Notes: generated by a model from the letters alone, not told the origin. Positions 32,990 through 41,586 are shown, counted from the stretch's first letter. The stretch: DNA of 64,000 bases from an uncultured Lysobacter sp. (GCA_946480055.1 CAMLID010000013.1:9764-73763), one strand, 5' to 3'. Numbers and translations: made by a program.

Positions 32990-33044
32990 CGCAAGAAGCT
33001 TGCGTTGTTGCGTCGAAACTCGGTTATGGCGCATGATTCTTGCG
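32990..33044. promoter_or_regulatory. Two CGCA-N7-TGCG dyads between phhA and lrp
   Basis: CGCA-AGAAGCT-TGCG (32990-33004) and CGCA-TGATTCT-TGCG (33030-33044) are 15-bp dyads of one pattern. The second is flanked by longer symmetry (ATGGCGCA at 33026 and TGCGCCAT at 33041). Their centres are 40 bases apart, close to four helical turns. Lrp/AsnC proteins bind arrays of about 15-bp dyads on one face, so these probably bind the neighbouring regulator. The binding is inference. Confidence 0.6.
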
Positions 33045-33069
33045 CCATTAACGAAATCATTGCACGAAT

Positions 33070-33546
33070 ATGACCGCCGTCGAGCTGGATCGCACCGACC
33101 TGTTGCTGCTGGCCGAGCTCCAGCGCCAGGGCCGCCAGACCAATGCCGAGCTGGCCGAGCGCGTGCACCTGTCGGCTTCGGCCTGCCTGCGCCGGGTCCA
33201 GCGCCTGGAGCGCGAGGGCGTGATCGCCGGCTACCGCGCCGAGGTCGATCCCGAACGCATCGGCCTGGGCCTGCAGGCCTTCGTGCGCGTGCAGCTCAAC
33301 CACCACGACACCGACGCGCTGGAGTCGTTCCGGCGTTTCGTCAACGAATGGGACGAGGTCGTCACCTGTCATGCGCTGACCGGCGACATGGACTACCTGC
33401 TGCTGGTCGCGGTGCGCGACCTGGAGCACTTCTCGCACTTCCTGCTCGACCGCCTGCTCAATCAGGCCGGCGTGGCCGACGTCAATTCCAGCTTCGTGCT
33501 GCGTACGGTGAAGGCGTTCCGCGGGCTGCCGCTGCCGGCGCGTTAG
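33070..33546 (+). CDS. Lrp/AsnC-family transcriptional regulator
   Basis: A 158-residue regulator: winged helix-turn-helix (about 7-60: LDRTDLLLLAELQRQGR, NAELAERVHLSASACLRRVQRLEREG), then the RAM/Lrp ligand domain (about 70-150: VRVQLNHHDTDALESFRRFVNEW, VVTCHALTGDMDYLLLVAVRDL). The genes flank divergently: phhA, which supports control of phenylalanine or aromatic amino acid breakdown by this regulator, with phenylalanine or tyrosine as the likely effector. That link is inference from position and the two dyads. Confidence 0.92.
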   Translation: MTAVELDRTDLLLLAELQRQGRQTNAELAERVHLSASACLRRVQRLEREGVIAGYRAEVDPERIGLGLQAFVRVQLNHHDTDALESFRRFVNEWDEVVTCHALTGDMDYLLLVAVRDLEHFSHFLLDRLLNQAGVADVNSSFVLRTVKAFRGLPLPAR

Positions 33547-33564
33547 GGCGGTGCACGGCGACGA

Positions 33565-33641
33565 TGCGGTTCGCTGCGCTCACCGCAGCCTACGAAGCTG
33601 CCGACACCGACCGTAGGGTGTAGTGAGCACAGCGAACCGCA
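33565..33641. repeat. Long hairpin repeat between lrp and the racemase gene
   Basis: TGCGGTTCGCTGCGCTCAC (33565-33583) pairs with GTGAGCACAGCGAACCGCA (33623-33641) with one mismatch. An inner CCTACG (33589-33594) pairs with CGTAGG (33612-33617). The 77-base element lies between two convergent genes. Related arms occur at 19336, near 34396-34415 and near 59577-59612. Such CGTAGG/GCGGTTCGCT hairpins are common in xanthomonad intergenic DNA. It may act as a two-way terminator. Confidence 0.7.
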
Positions 33642-33651
33642 CCGCGCGTCA

Positions 33652-34344
33652 TCACCCGATCGCCGCCAACGCCGCCGCCCGCGCATGCAGCGCGGTGGTG
33701 TCGAACGCGGGCACCTCGATATCGTCCTGGCCGATCAGCAGGCCGATTTCGGTGCAGCCCAGGATCACGCCTTGCGCGCCGCGCGCGACCAGGCCGGCGA
33801 TGATCTCGCGATACGCCTGGCGCGAGGCCCCGCGGATCGTGCCCAGGCACAGCTCGTCGTAGATCACGCGATGCACGAGCTCGCGTCCGGCCTCGTCCGG
33901 CACCAGCACCTCCAGGCCGTGGCTTTCGCTCAGGCGCCGGCGGTAGAAGTCCTGCTCCATGGTGAAGCGCGTGCCGAGCAGTGCGACGCGCTGCAGGCCG
34001 GCGGCGCGGATCGCCGCGCCGGTCGGATCGGCGATATGCAGCAACGGCAGCTCCGAGATCGCTTCGACCTGCGCGGCGACCTTGTGCATGGTGTTGGTGC
34101 AGATCACCAGCAGCTCCGCGCCGCCCAGGCGCAGCCCGCGCGCGGCCTCGCCGAGCACGCGCCCGGCCTGCTCCCAGTCGCCGGCATGCTGCAGGCGCTC
34201 GATTTCGGCGAAGTCGACGCTGTACAGCAGCAGCCGCGCCGAGTGCAGGCCGCCGAGGCGTTCTTTGACGGTTTCGTTGATCTGGCGGTAGTAGGGAACC
34301 GTCGATTCCCAACTCATGCCGCCGAGCAGGCCGAGTGTTTTCAT
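33652..34344 (-). CDS. Aspartate/glutamate racemase family protein
   Basis: A 230-residue cofactor-independent racemase. The two catalytic cysteines are present: Cys82 (LLVICTNTMHK) and Cys197 (VILGCTEIGLL). The N-terminus MKTLGLLGGMSWESTVPYYRQIN is the group signature of YgeA/RacX-like broad racemases. With both cysteines it should be able to interconvert L- and D-amino acids; the exact substrate is not visible. Convergent with lrp. Confidence 0.9.
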   Translation of the reverse strand: MKTLGLLGGMSWESTVPYYRQINETVKERLGGLHSARLLLYSVDFAEIERLQHAGDWEQAGRVLGEAARGLRLGGAELLVICTNTMHKVAAQVEAISELPLLHIADPTGAAIRAAGLQRVALLGTRFTMEQDFYRRRLSESHGLEVLVPDEAGRELVHRVIYDELCLGTIRGASRQAYREIIAGLVARGAQGVILGCTEIGLLIGQDDIEVPAFDTTALHARAAALAAIG

Positions 34345-34417
34345 GGGTCGAGTATAAGGACGGGCGCCGTCGTTGCGGCGGCCATGGGCAGGGTGTGGTG
34401 AGCGCAGCCTACGGTTC

Positions 34418-35341
34418 CTACAGGTTCCGATCGGGCTCTAGGGCTTCCGCGTTCTGCGAATCGCTCGGCGAGGGTTGTGCGTTCTCCGCGCAACGCGGCG
34501 GCGTGTCGTTGGATGCATCTTCGAGCGACGTCTCCGCGAACACGGCATCGCCAGGAATCGAGTAGGGCTTCAGCAGCCGCGCCTCCAGACGCGCGCGCAA
34601 TTTCGGCTGCATCGCGAGGAACAGCTCTGTGAGCTTGGCCTTGCGAACGTCGCATCGGTCGCTGGTGAAGCTGCGTAGCGCCATCAGGGTCGCATTGCCG
34701 GTGCTTTGCAATTCGAATTCGGCCATTACCTCGCAGTCCGACCAGGAAAAGACCAATGGATAGAGCGCGGGGTCACTACCGGCGTCGTGGCTGTATTCAC
34801 TGGTGCGCAGCAACATCGCTTCGGGCGACATGGGTGCCAGATACATCACACCGCCTTCGACTTTCACCGTCGTCGGTGCGCGGCTGGTCGCCGTAAACGC
34901 CACGAGCGCGATGGCCGCGACCGCCAATTGAGGCCAGGCCGTCGTCGCGTCCGGGCGGCTGTCTGGCTTCGGACTCCGTGCCAAGCTCCACCACGACAAC
35001 GGCAGCACGACCAAAGCGAACAGATCGCCATAATCCACCACCCGCGCTACCTCGAACAGCGGCAACGCATTCCAGGCATCTATCGCAGGCGCCGACCACG
35101 ACGATTTCCACCACACGAACACCGCCGCCACCACGACATGCACCGCCGTGCGCGCGCGCCCGATCGTGGCCGCCCAGAAGTAGGCGAACGCGAACACGCC
35201 GGCGAAGTCCGAGAGCTTGCCGGTGAAGGCGTTGTGCCAGACCGCCTTGAGCGCCGCGTCGTTGAGGATCAGCAGGCCGAGCGCGAGCAGGAACGGCCAG
35301 CGCAGCAGCGGAGCGAGGCGGGCGTTGCGATCAATCGGCAT
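34418..35341 (-). CDS. Membrane protein of unknown function
   Basis: A 307-residue protein with about four to five hydrophobic segments in its first half (LRWPFLLALGLLILN, FAGVFAFAYFWAATIG, VHVVVAAVFVWW, LFALVVLPLSWWSLA, LAVAAIALVAFTAT) and a soluble C-terminal half of about 150 residues (VMYLAPMSPEAMLLRTSEY onward) on the periplasmic side by inference. I do not recognise a family. The gene is less GC-rich than neighbours. ATG 35341 is preferred over 35347 because AGAGGAG is 6 bases from the former. It overlaps the end of the M28 peptidase gene by 11 nt, so is coupled. Confidence 0.68.
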   Translation of the reverse strand: MPIDRNARLAPLLRWPFLLALGLLILNDAALKAVWHNAFTGKLSDFAGVFAFAYFWAATIGRARTAVHVVVAAVFVWWKSSWSAPAIDAWNALPLFEVARVVDYGDLFALVVLPLSWWSLARSPKPDSRPDATTAWPQLAVAAIALVAFTATSRAPTTVKVEGGVMYLAPMSPEAMLLRTSEYSHDAGSDPALYPLVFSWSDCEVMAEFELQSTGNATLMALRSFTSDRCDVRKAKLTELFLAMQPKLRARLEARLLKPYSIPGDAVFAETSLEDASNDTPPRCAENAQPSPSDSQNAEALEPDRNL

Positions 35342-37022
35342 GCGCATCTCCTCTGGAACCGTCGTTGCCGAAACGCTGGCCGAAGAAGTCGCCGGCGTTC
35401 CAGGTCGGACGCTGCGGCGCGTCGCCGATCAGCCGGCCCAGGCGTGCATTGAGGCTAGCCAGCCGCGCCGCATCGGCGTACTGGATGGGCTGGCTCGTGT
35501 CGTCGCCGGGCTGGTGGTAGCGCTGGCTCAAGTAGGTGCGTTGCGCCGCAAGCGGGTCGGGGCCGAAGCGTGCACCCTCGACGCCGCCGTTGAGGTACAC
35601 CGCCGGCACGCCGGCGCGGATGAAGGCGTACTGGTCGCTGCGCACGAACATGTTCTGCTCCGGCGCCGGGTCCGGCGACAGCGCCACGCCGACATCCTTG
35701 GCGGCCTGGCGCACCAGGGGCGCCAGGCTGGAGTGCTCGATACCGACCGGCACCACGTCGCGGGTCGGCGCCAGCAGCATCGGCATGTCGAGGTTGAGAT
35801 TGGCGACCAGGGAAGCGGCCGGCACGGTCGGGTGCTGGGCGAACCATTGGGCGCCGAGCAGGCCCTTTTCCTCGCCGGTGACCGCGACGAACAGGATCGA
35901 ACGCCGCGGCGGGGTCGGCGCGGCGGCGAGTTTGCGCGCCGCCTCCAGCATCACCGCCACGCCCAGGGCGTTGTCGATGGCGCCGTTGTAGATCGCGTCG
36001 CCGTCCACCGGCGGGCCGATGCCGACGTGGTCCAGGTGCGCGCTGAACACCACGTGCTCGGCCGCCAGCCGGCGGTCGGAACCGGGCAGGCGCGCGACCA
36101 CGTTGCGCGATTCCAGCGGCGCGACGGTGTTGCGCGCGGCCAGGACGATGCGGCCGGGCAGTTCGAAACCGCGCAGGCGGCCGGCATCGGTGGCCTGGTA
36201 CAGCTCGGCGGCGGTATGGCCGTTGCCGGACAGCAGCACGTCGGCCACCGCCGCGCTGACCCGTGCGACCACGCGCAGCGACGGCGTGCTGTCGATTGCG
36301 CGGCCGTCGCCGCCGCGCAGGCGCATGCCGGGGCGTTGCCAGTCTTCGGCCGAGCGCGCCCAGGGATAGGTCTGCTCGTCGCCGGTGGTGGCCACGAACA
36401 CTGCGCCGACCGCGCCGCGTTCGGCCAGCGCGCGCAGCTTCTCTTCGGTGCTGGCGTAGAACGCGCGCTGATCGGGCGCGAAGCGCGCCGGCGCACCGCC
36501 GAACAGCACCGCGATCTTGCCGCGCAGATTCAGGCCGGCGAAATCGTCGTGGCGCAGTTCCGGCGCGGACACGGCCTGGGCCACGAACACGGCCGGCGCT
36601 TCGACGCGGGCCTCGGGCAGGTCGTAGTTGAGCAGCGGCAGGAACTGGTCGCGGAAGCGCAGTGCGGTGGTCGCGCCGTTGCGCTCGATCACCAGTTCGT
36701 TGCCCTCGGCCAGGCGCTGCGCGCGCAGCAGCGGCACGCGCTGGCTGTAGCCGCCGTCGTCGCCGGCCGGGCGCAGGCCCATCGCACGCAGGCGCTGGGC
36801 GACGTAGAGCGCGGCCAGGTCGTGGCCGCGGCTGCCGGTCTCGCGGCCTTCGAGCAGGTCGTCGGCGAGGTAGCGCACATCGGCTTCGATGCGGCGCGCG
36901 TCGGCTGCGGCCGATTCGTCGTAGCCTTCGTCGGGTGCCTCAGGCGCGCGTTGGCAGGCGCTCAGCGCCAGGGCAGCGGCGAGCAGCAGCAGCGGACGGC
37001 GGAAGATCGACAGGCGCGGCAT
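35331..37022 (-). CDS. M28-family metallopeptidase lipoprotein
   Basis: A 563-residue protein with a lipobox (ALALSAC, Cys23), so an envelope lipoprotein. Residues about 110-300 contain a PA-type insert. The M28 domain has zinc ligands in FSAHLDHVG, the acid in GAIDNALGVAV, and VAVTGEEKGLLGAQWFAQHP, with LNLDMPM and VYLNGGVEGARF later. M28 enzymes are aminopeptidases or glutamate carboxypeptidases. The next gene downstream (membrane protein) overlaps its end. Start at 37022 is chosen for the leader; an upstream start at 37055 adds 11 residues. Confidence 0.9.
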   Translation of the reverse strand: MPRLSIFRRPLLLLAAALALSACQRAPEAPDEGYDESAAADARRIEADVRYLADDLLEGRETGSRGHDLAALYVAQRLRAMGLRPAGDDGGYSQRVPLLRAQRLAEGNELVIERNGATTALRFRDQFLPLLNYDLPEARVEAPAVFVAQAVSAPELRHDDFAGLNLRGKIAVLFGGAPARFAPDQRAFYASTEEKLRALAERGAVGAVFVATTGDEQTYPWARSAEDWQRPGMRLRGGDGRAIDSTPSLRVVARVSAAVADVLLSGNGHTAAELYQATDAGRLRGFELPGRIVLAARNTVAPLESRNVVARLPGSDRRLAAEHVVFSAHLDHVGIGPPVDGDAIYNGAIDNALGVAVMLEAARKLAAAPTPPRRSILFVAVTGEEKGLLGAQWFAQHPTVPAASLVANLNLDMPMLLAPTRDVVPVGIEHSSLAPLVRQAAKDVGVALSPDPAPEQNMFVRSDQYAFIRAGVPAVYLNGGVEGARFGPDPLAAQRTYLSQRYHQPGDDTSQPIQYADAARLASLNARLGRLIGDAPQRPTWNAGDFFGQRFGNDGSRGDAHAD

Positions 37023-37092
37023 GCTCGGCGGGGGCGCGTGGAAGGCCCGTAGCATCGCATGGGATCCGCGCTCCGCACGGCCGCGCGCAGGG

Positions 37093-37653
37093 TCAGCGCA
37101 GGGCGACGCCGCCGTTGCGTTCGAACTGGATGTCGGCGCTGTCGACCGCGCGGATCTCGACGCCGAAGCTGACGATGTCGGCCAGGGTCGCGTTGTGGTG
37201 CTCGCGGATGCGCGCGGCGGTCAGGTGCGGCTTGTCGTGGGTGGTGTGGGCGTCGGCGGCCAGGGTCACCGGGTAGCCGAGCGCGGCGGCGCGGCGGGTG
37301 GTGGTGTCGACGCAGAAGTCGCTGGCGTAGCCGCCGATCACCAGATGGTCGACGCCCAGCGATTGCAGCAGCGATTCCAGCGATGTGCGCAGGAACGCGT
37401 CGGGCGAGGTCTTGCCGACCACCAGGTCGTCGTCGTGCACGTCGAGCTTGGCCTGGAACGCCCAGCCCGGCGTGCCGGGTTCGAGCAGCGTGCCGATGCG
37501 TTCGTGGCGGACGAAGATCACTGGGGTTCCGGCGTCGCGCGCGCGGGCGATCAGCGCGTTGAGGCGCGCGATCACCGCGTCGGCATCGTCCGGGCGCGGC
37601 TCGCCGTCGAACAGGCCGCTTTGGACGTCGATCACCAGCAGGGCAGGGGTCAT
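37093..37653 (-). CDS. Isochorismatase-family cysteine hydrolase
   Basis: A 186-residue cytoplasmic hydrolase. The catalytic triad is visible: Asp9 (LLVIDVQSGLF), Lys81 (LVVGKTSPDAF) and Cys114 (GGYASDFCVDTT). The cis-peptide loop before the Cys is intact. Substrates of such enzymes include amides and ureas; this one is not known. GTPVIFVRHE and EPGTPGWAF are usual family positions. It is leftward between the M28 peptidase and a small secreted protein. Confidence 0.9.
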   Translation of the reverse strand: MTPALLVIDVQSGLFDGEPRPDDADAVIARLNALIARARDAGTPVIFVRHERIGTLLEPGTPGWAFQAKLDVHDDDLVVGKTSPDAFLRTSLESLLQSLGVDHLVIGGYASDFCVDTTTRRAAALGYPVTLAADAHTTHDKPHLTAARIREHHNATLADIVSFGVEIRAVDSADIQFERNGGVALR

Positions 37654-37678
37654 GTGGGTTCCGCTGAAGGGCGCGCGC

Positions 37679-38002
37679 TCAGGGCGTGTGCCGGGTGCCG
37701 CCGGTGCTTTCGCAACTGCGTTGGGTGATCGCCAGCATCTGTGCGTTGCGGGCGTAATAGTCGGTGCGGACCTTCTGGCCCATCGGGTTCTCGCAGACGC
37801 CGCCGGCGTTCTGGATCGAGCCGAGGTTGGATTCGCACTGCACCTTGTAGGCGCCGGAGGGGTTGGCGGTGTCGATTTCGCTGCCTTCCATGAACGGTGC
37901 GCCGTAGAGATTGCCCTGAACCAGGCAGGCGTCCTTGGCGGCGGCGAGCGGGCTGGCGAGCGCCAGCGCACACAGGACCAGGCTGCGGGAAACCAGACGC
38001 AT
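37679..38002 (-). CDS. Small secreted protein
   Basis: A 107-residue protein with a signal peptide (MRLVSRSLVLCALALASPLAAA). The mature part has four cysteines (DACLVQGN, VQCESN, GVCENP, RSCEST), possibly two disulfides, and no recognised domain. ATG 38002 opens the leader; a start 15 codons upstream is less likely. It is 25 bases upstream of the isochorismatase-type gene, so one transcript is likely. Confidence 0.68.
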   Translation of the reverse strand: MRLVSRSLVLCALALASPLAAAKDACLVQGNLYGAPFMEGSEIDTANPSGAYKVQCESNLGSIQNAGGVCENPMGQKVRTDYYARNAQMLAITQRSCESTGGTRHTP

Positions 38003-38084
38003 TGGGCGGACTCCTTGTGGCCGAATGAGGTGCGATCTATGCATCACTCTAGCCTGCCGCCGTGACGGGGTTAAGCCGCGGCGT

Positions 38085-38849
38085 TCACGGTTCGCGGCGC
38101 GGCGGGAAGCGCAGGACCACGCCTTGTTCGGGATCGGGGCGATTCCACAGCATCGGCACTTCGCGCGGGCTGGGCGGTTCGAGTTCGTCCAAGGCCGGCA
38201 CCATGCTGTCTTCCTCGTCTTCCCAGCTGTAGCGTTTGCGCGGCGCCAGCGGGTCGCTGCGGCGGAACAGGAAGGCCGCGATCACGCCCGCCACCGCGCC
38301 GCCCAGGTGCGCCTGCCAGGAAATGCCCGGCTCGCGCGGCAGGATGGTCAGCAGCATGCCGCCGTAGAACATGAAGGCGATCATGGCCGCGGCGATCGAC
38401 GGCCGGTCGCGACGCAACAGGCCCAGCACGAACACCAGGAACATCAGGCCGTGGGTCAGGCCGCTGGCGCCGAGGTGATGGCTGCCGGCGCTGCCGAGCA
38501 ACCACGCGCCCAGGCCCGAACCCAGCCAGATCAGCGGCAGCGCACGCACGGTGGCGCGCGGATACACGCCGCCGGCGAGCGTGCCCAGCATCAGCAGCGA
38601 GATCGCGTTGGTGGCCAGGTGCTCGATCGAGCCGTGCAGCAGCGGCGCGGTCAACAGGCCGAGCAGTCCCTCCGGCGACCACGGCTGCACCGCCCACGCG
38701 CCCACGTCGAACTGGCCCTGGGCGGTGTAGACGGCGGCGAGCGCCAGCACGAAGGCCAGGCTGGCGTTGAGCGCGCGCAACAGCCGGCCGCGGTCGGCCT
38801 TGCGCTGGGCCGGGGTGTCGGGCGGGGCTTCGGGAGTGGGCAGGTGCAT
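38085..38849 (-). CDS. Rhomboid intramembrane serine protease
   Basis: A 254-residue membrane protease. The catalytic dyad is Ser129 (LGASGLTHGL) and His181 (ISWQAHLGGAVAGV); His77 and Asn81 lie in LLHGSIEHLATNAISLL, the conserved rhomboid block. About six membrane helices lie between residues 28 and 195. A soluble C-terminal tail of about 60 residues (Glu/Asp and Pro rich, SWEDEEDSMVPALDELEPP) is cytosolic by inference. ATG 38849 is used. It is divergent from rlmI. Confidence 0.9.
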   Translation of the reverse strand: MHLPTPEAPPDTPAQRKADRGRLLRALNASLAFVLALAAVYTAQGQFDVGAWAVQPWSPEGLLGLLTAPLLHGSIEHLATNAISLLMLGTLAGGVYPRATVRALPLIWLGSGLGAWLLGSAGSHHLGASGLTHGLMFLVFVLGLLRRDRPSIAAAMIAFMFYGGMLLTILPREPGISWQAHLGGAVAGVIAAFLFRRSDPLAPRKRYSWEDEEDSMVPALDELEPPSPREVPMLWNRPDPEQGVVLRFPPRREP

Positions 38850-39077
38850 GTTTGCGAGATTGGCACCGGCGCCGGCGAATACAAGCCGCGGCCCGCGGGC
38901 CAGTTTGTCCCGCGAGTGGGACAGGGATGCCGCGCACGCTTCGTCGCCCGGCCGGCGGGGCTTGCGGCAGCGGGCGCAAGCGCGCGCCGCGTCGAAAGGC
39001 CGCCAACTGCGGCGATGTCCGGGCAAATCCCCCGGCAAATCCCCCGGCTGCGCACGCAACCCGCGTAAAATGCGCCG

Positions 39078-40247
39078 ATGAATAGCGACCTGCCCTCCGT
39101 ACGTCTCAAGAACGCCTGGAAATCCACCCATCCCTGGATCTTCCAGCGCCTGGTCGACAAGCCCGCCCAGCGCCCCAAACCCGGTTCCATCGTCGAAGTC
39201 TTCGGCGTGGACGGCGACTGGATCGGCCGCGGCTTCTACAACGGCCACTCGCGCATCGCCCTGCGCATGCTCGAAAACGATCCGAACGTGGCGGTCGACG
39301 CGGACTGGTTCGCGCGCAAGATCGCCGCGGCGGTGTCGCTGCGCCGCGACGTGCTGCGCCTGGACGAGGTCAGCGACGCCTGGCGCGTGGTCCACAGCGA
39401 AGGCGACGGTATCAGCGGCCTGGTCGTGGACCGCTACGGCGACCTGCTGGTGGTCGAGTACTTCAGCGCCGGCGCGTTCCGCCACCGCGAATGGATCTAC
39501 GACGCGCTGCGCGCGCAGTTCCCGGGTTGCCGCTTCTACGCCTTCGCCGATGAGCACGTGCAGAAGCAGGAGAGTTTCGACTTCCGCGGCACCGAACCCG
39601 TGCCGCCGTCGGTCATCACCGAGTACGGCATCCGCTTCCGCGCCGACCCGGCCGGCGCGCACAAGACAGGCTTCTTCGCCGACCAGCGCGAGAACCGCGA
39701 ATGGCTGTCGCAGCAGGTCGCCGGCAAGCGCGTGCTCGACCTGTGCTGCAACACCGGCGGTTTCGGCGTCTACGCCAAGGCGCGCGGCGCCGAGGAAGTG
39801 ATCGGCGTGGACATCGATGCCGACGTCATCAACATCGCCAAGGGCAACGCCAAGCTCAACAACGCCCACGTCAAGTTCGTCCAGGCCGACATCTTTCCCT
39901 ATCTTCGCGATATGGGTAACGCCGGCGAGCGTTTCGACGTGGTGATCCTGGACCCGGCCAAGATGACCCGCGACCGCGAGCAGGTGATCCCGGCGCTGAA
40001 GAAGTACCTGGACATGAACAAGCTGGCCCTGGGCGTGGTCAAGCCCGGCGGCCTGTTCGCGACCTTCTCGTGCACCGGTCTGGTCAGCGAGGAGCAGTTC
40101 CTCGACATGATCCGCCGCGCCGCCTTCTACGCCGGGCGCACGGTGCAGGTGCTGAAGGTGTCCGGTGCCGGCGCCGACCACCCCTGGTTGGCGCAGGTGC
40201 CCGAATCGCGTTATCTCAAAGCGGTGTTCTGCCGCGTGCTGGACTGA
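39078..40247 (+). CDS. rlmI: 23S rRNA (cytosine-C5) methyltransferase RlmI-type
   Basis: A 389-residue SAM-dependent enzyme of the RlmI family, which methylates C1962 of 23S rRNA. It has an N-terminal PUA domain (about 5-85), a middle EEHUD-like domain and a class I methyltransferase fold with motif I VLDLCCNTGGFGVYA, a downstream IGVDIDADVINIAKGN, the motif IV DPAKMTRD and catalytic-region cysteine FSCTGLVS. The -10-like TAAAAT at 39066-39071 ends 7 bases before the ATG, so the mRNA could be leaderless; no ribosome site is seen. Confidence 0.93.
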   Translation: MNSDLPSVRLKNAWKSTHPWIFQRLVDKPAQRPKPGSIVEVFGVDGDWIGRGFYNGHSRIALRMLENDPNVAVDADWFARKIAAAVSLRRDVLRLDEVSDAWRVVHSEGDGISGLVVDRYGDLLVVEYFSAGAFRHREWIYDALRAQFPGCRFYAFADEHVQKQESFDFRGTEPVPPSVITEYGIRFRADPAGAHKTGFFADQRENREWLSQQVAGKRVLDLCCNTGGFGVYAKARGAEEVIGVDIDADVINIAKGNAKLNNAHVKFVQADIFPYLRDMGNAGERFDVVILDPAKMTRDREQVIPALKKYLDMNKLALGVVKPGGLFATFSCTGLVSEEQFLDMIRRAAFYAGRTVQVLKVSGAGADHPWLAQVPESRYLKAVFCRVLD

Positions 40248-40270
40248 GCGCCGCGCCGCTCCTGCCCACT

Positions 40271-40421
40271 GTAGGAGCGGCGCCCGCCGCGACCGCGAAA
40301 ATACGCACGACGACGGCTGCTCGCCTCCGCTCTATGTAGGAGCGGCGTGAGCCGCGACCGCGGGGTATCGGTCTCGCGTCGTCCGCTACGAGATCATGAT
40401 CGCGGCTTAGGCCGCTCCTAC
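40271..40421. repeat. REP-like hairpin cluster (three copies)
   Basis: Copies of the GTAGGAGCGGCG...GCCGCGACCGCG element lie at 40271-40297, 40336-40362 and, inverted, at 40401-40421. Each is a short stem (GGAGCGGCG/GCCGCG core). Another copy is at 59323-59349. They sit between convergent rlmI and a small gene. The element is well known from xanthomonads and pseudomonads (REP type) and is thought to be moved by RAYT transposases. Confidence 0.82.
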
Positions 40422-40440
40422 CCCAAAGCCCGTGCTGCGA

Positions 40441-40773
40441 TCAGTGCGTGAACGCGTAGGTCGCCACCGCGACCGCCAAGGCAGCACCCGCCACCGCCAG
40501 CGACGCCAGGCTCAAGCGATGCGCGCGCCGCAGCCGCTGCTCCAGCGTCATCGACGCCTGCTGCAGCGAGGTGATGGTCTTCTGCATCTCCGCCGCCAGC
40601 ACCTTGATCGATTCGGCGTTCTGCGCGGCCACGTCCTGCAATTCGGTGATCTGCAGCGCCACCACGTCCGAAGGCGGGGCGATGGCCTGCTGCGGCGGAC
40701 GGGTGAAGTAGGGCCGCGCCAGGCGCAGGATTTCGGGGATCAAAGGTGCGGCGACGGTGAACCAGGCGGCCAT
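40441..40773 (-). CDS. Small coiled-coil membrane protein
   Basis: A 110-residue protein with a helical middle (ITELQDVAAQNAESIKVLAAEMQ, then TITSLQQASMTLEQRLRRAH, coiled-coil pattern) and a C-terminal membrane segment (LSLASLAVAGAALAVAVATYAF). I do not recognise a family. GGAG six bases before ATG 40773 supports this start; an upstream start at 40794 is less favoured. The orientation of the coil is unknown. It is next to a REP cluster. Confidence 0.7.
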   Translation of the reverse strand: MAAWFTVAAPLIPEILRLARPYFTRPPQQAIAPPSDVVALQITELQDVAAQNAESIKVLAAEMQKTITSLQQASMTLEQRLRRAHRLSLASLAVAGAALAVAVATYAFTH

Positions 40774-40887
40774 GGCGACTCCGGGTGGCGGCAACGCGCC
40801 GCGATCACGATGAGGGAGCCGCCACTGTAACGCCGACGGCCGGAACGACTTGTCGCGATCCGGCCGTCGAGCAGGGTTGGTGCGCGA

Positions 40888-41586
40888 TTACTTGCGCGGC
40901 GCGACCATGCGCTGGTGGTAGTCGATGCCCTGGCCCCAGGCGCCGCCGTGCTCCTGCGCGATCTTCTGCACCTGCGCGCCGGTGTTGCCGCGCGCCCAGT
41001 CGCCCTGCCATTCCAGCATCACCGCCATCCAGGTCACCGGCACCGCGCCGGCCTGGATCATGCGCTGCACCGCCATCTCGTGCGATTCGCGCGACACGTC
41101 GGCGCTGGCGTCGACCACCACGTAGACCTCGTAGCCGTCCTTCAGCGCCGACAGCACCGGCAGGGTCACGCAGCTGTCGGTCCACAGCCCGCCGACCAGC
41201 AGCTTCTTGCGACCGGTGGCGGCGATCGCGGCGCGCACGCGCGGGTCCTGCCAGGCGTCGATCGAGGTACGGTCGAACGGGGTCAGCTCCGGGCGCGCCT
41301 CGGTCAACTGGCGGAACAGCGGGCCGCCGAAACTCTGCGCGCTGATGGTGGCGTAGTAGGTCGGCACCTCGAAGGCCTTGGCGGCCTTGCTCAGGCCGAC
41401 CGCGTTGTTGATCAGTTCGACCACCGGGATCGACTGCACCGAGAACACGAACTGCGGTTGGTAATCGACCATCAGCACCACGCTGTTGTCGCGAGTCAGC
41501 GGCTCGCGCAGGTCGGCGAGGGCGGGCGTGGCGGCGGCGAGGGCGGCGATGGCGGCGAAGGCGTAGCGGGCGAATGTGAGGCGCAT
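40888..41586 (-). CDS. Secreted isochorismatase-like hydrolase
   Basis: A 232-residue protein with a Sec signal peptide (residues 1-24, AFAAIAALAAATPALA). The cysteine-hydrolase core has Asp41 (VVLMVDYQPQF) and Cys139 (GGLWTDSCVTLPVLSALKDGYEVYVV). It resembles YcaC-type proteins. Such hydrolases are normally cytoplasmic, so export is unusual. It is leftward, 28 bases downstream of the EamA transporter gene and probably on the same transcript, and both are divergent from a LysR regulator. Confidence 0.85.
   Translation of the reverse strand: MRLTFARYAFAAIAALAAATPALADLREPLTRDNSVVLMVDYQPQFVFSVQSIPVVELINNAVGLSKAAKAFEVPTYYATISAQSFGGPLFRQLTEARPELTPFDRTSIDAWQDPRVRAAIAATGRKKLLVGGLWTDSCVTLPVLSALKDGYEVYVVVDASADVSRESHEMAVQRMIQAGAVPVTWMAVMLEWQGDWARGNTGAQVQKIAQEHGGAWGQGIDYHQRMVAPRK

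Noticed and set aside
38850..40181. A long minus-strand frame continuing beyond the rhomboid gene
   Set aside because: Only the part from 38849 downward is a rhomboid. The rest lies opposite rlmI and has no recognisable protein content.
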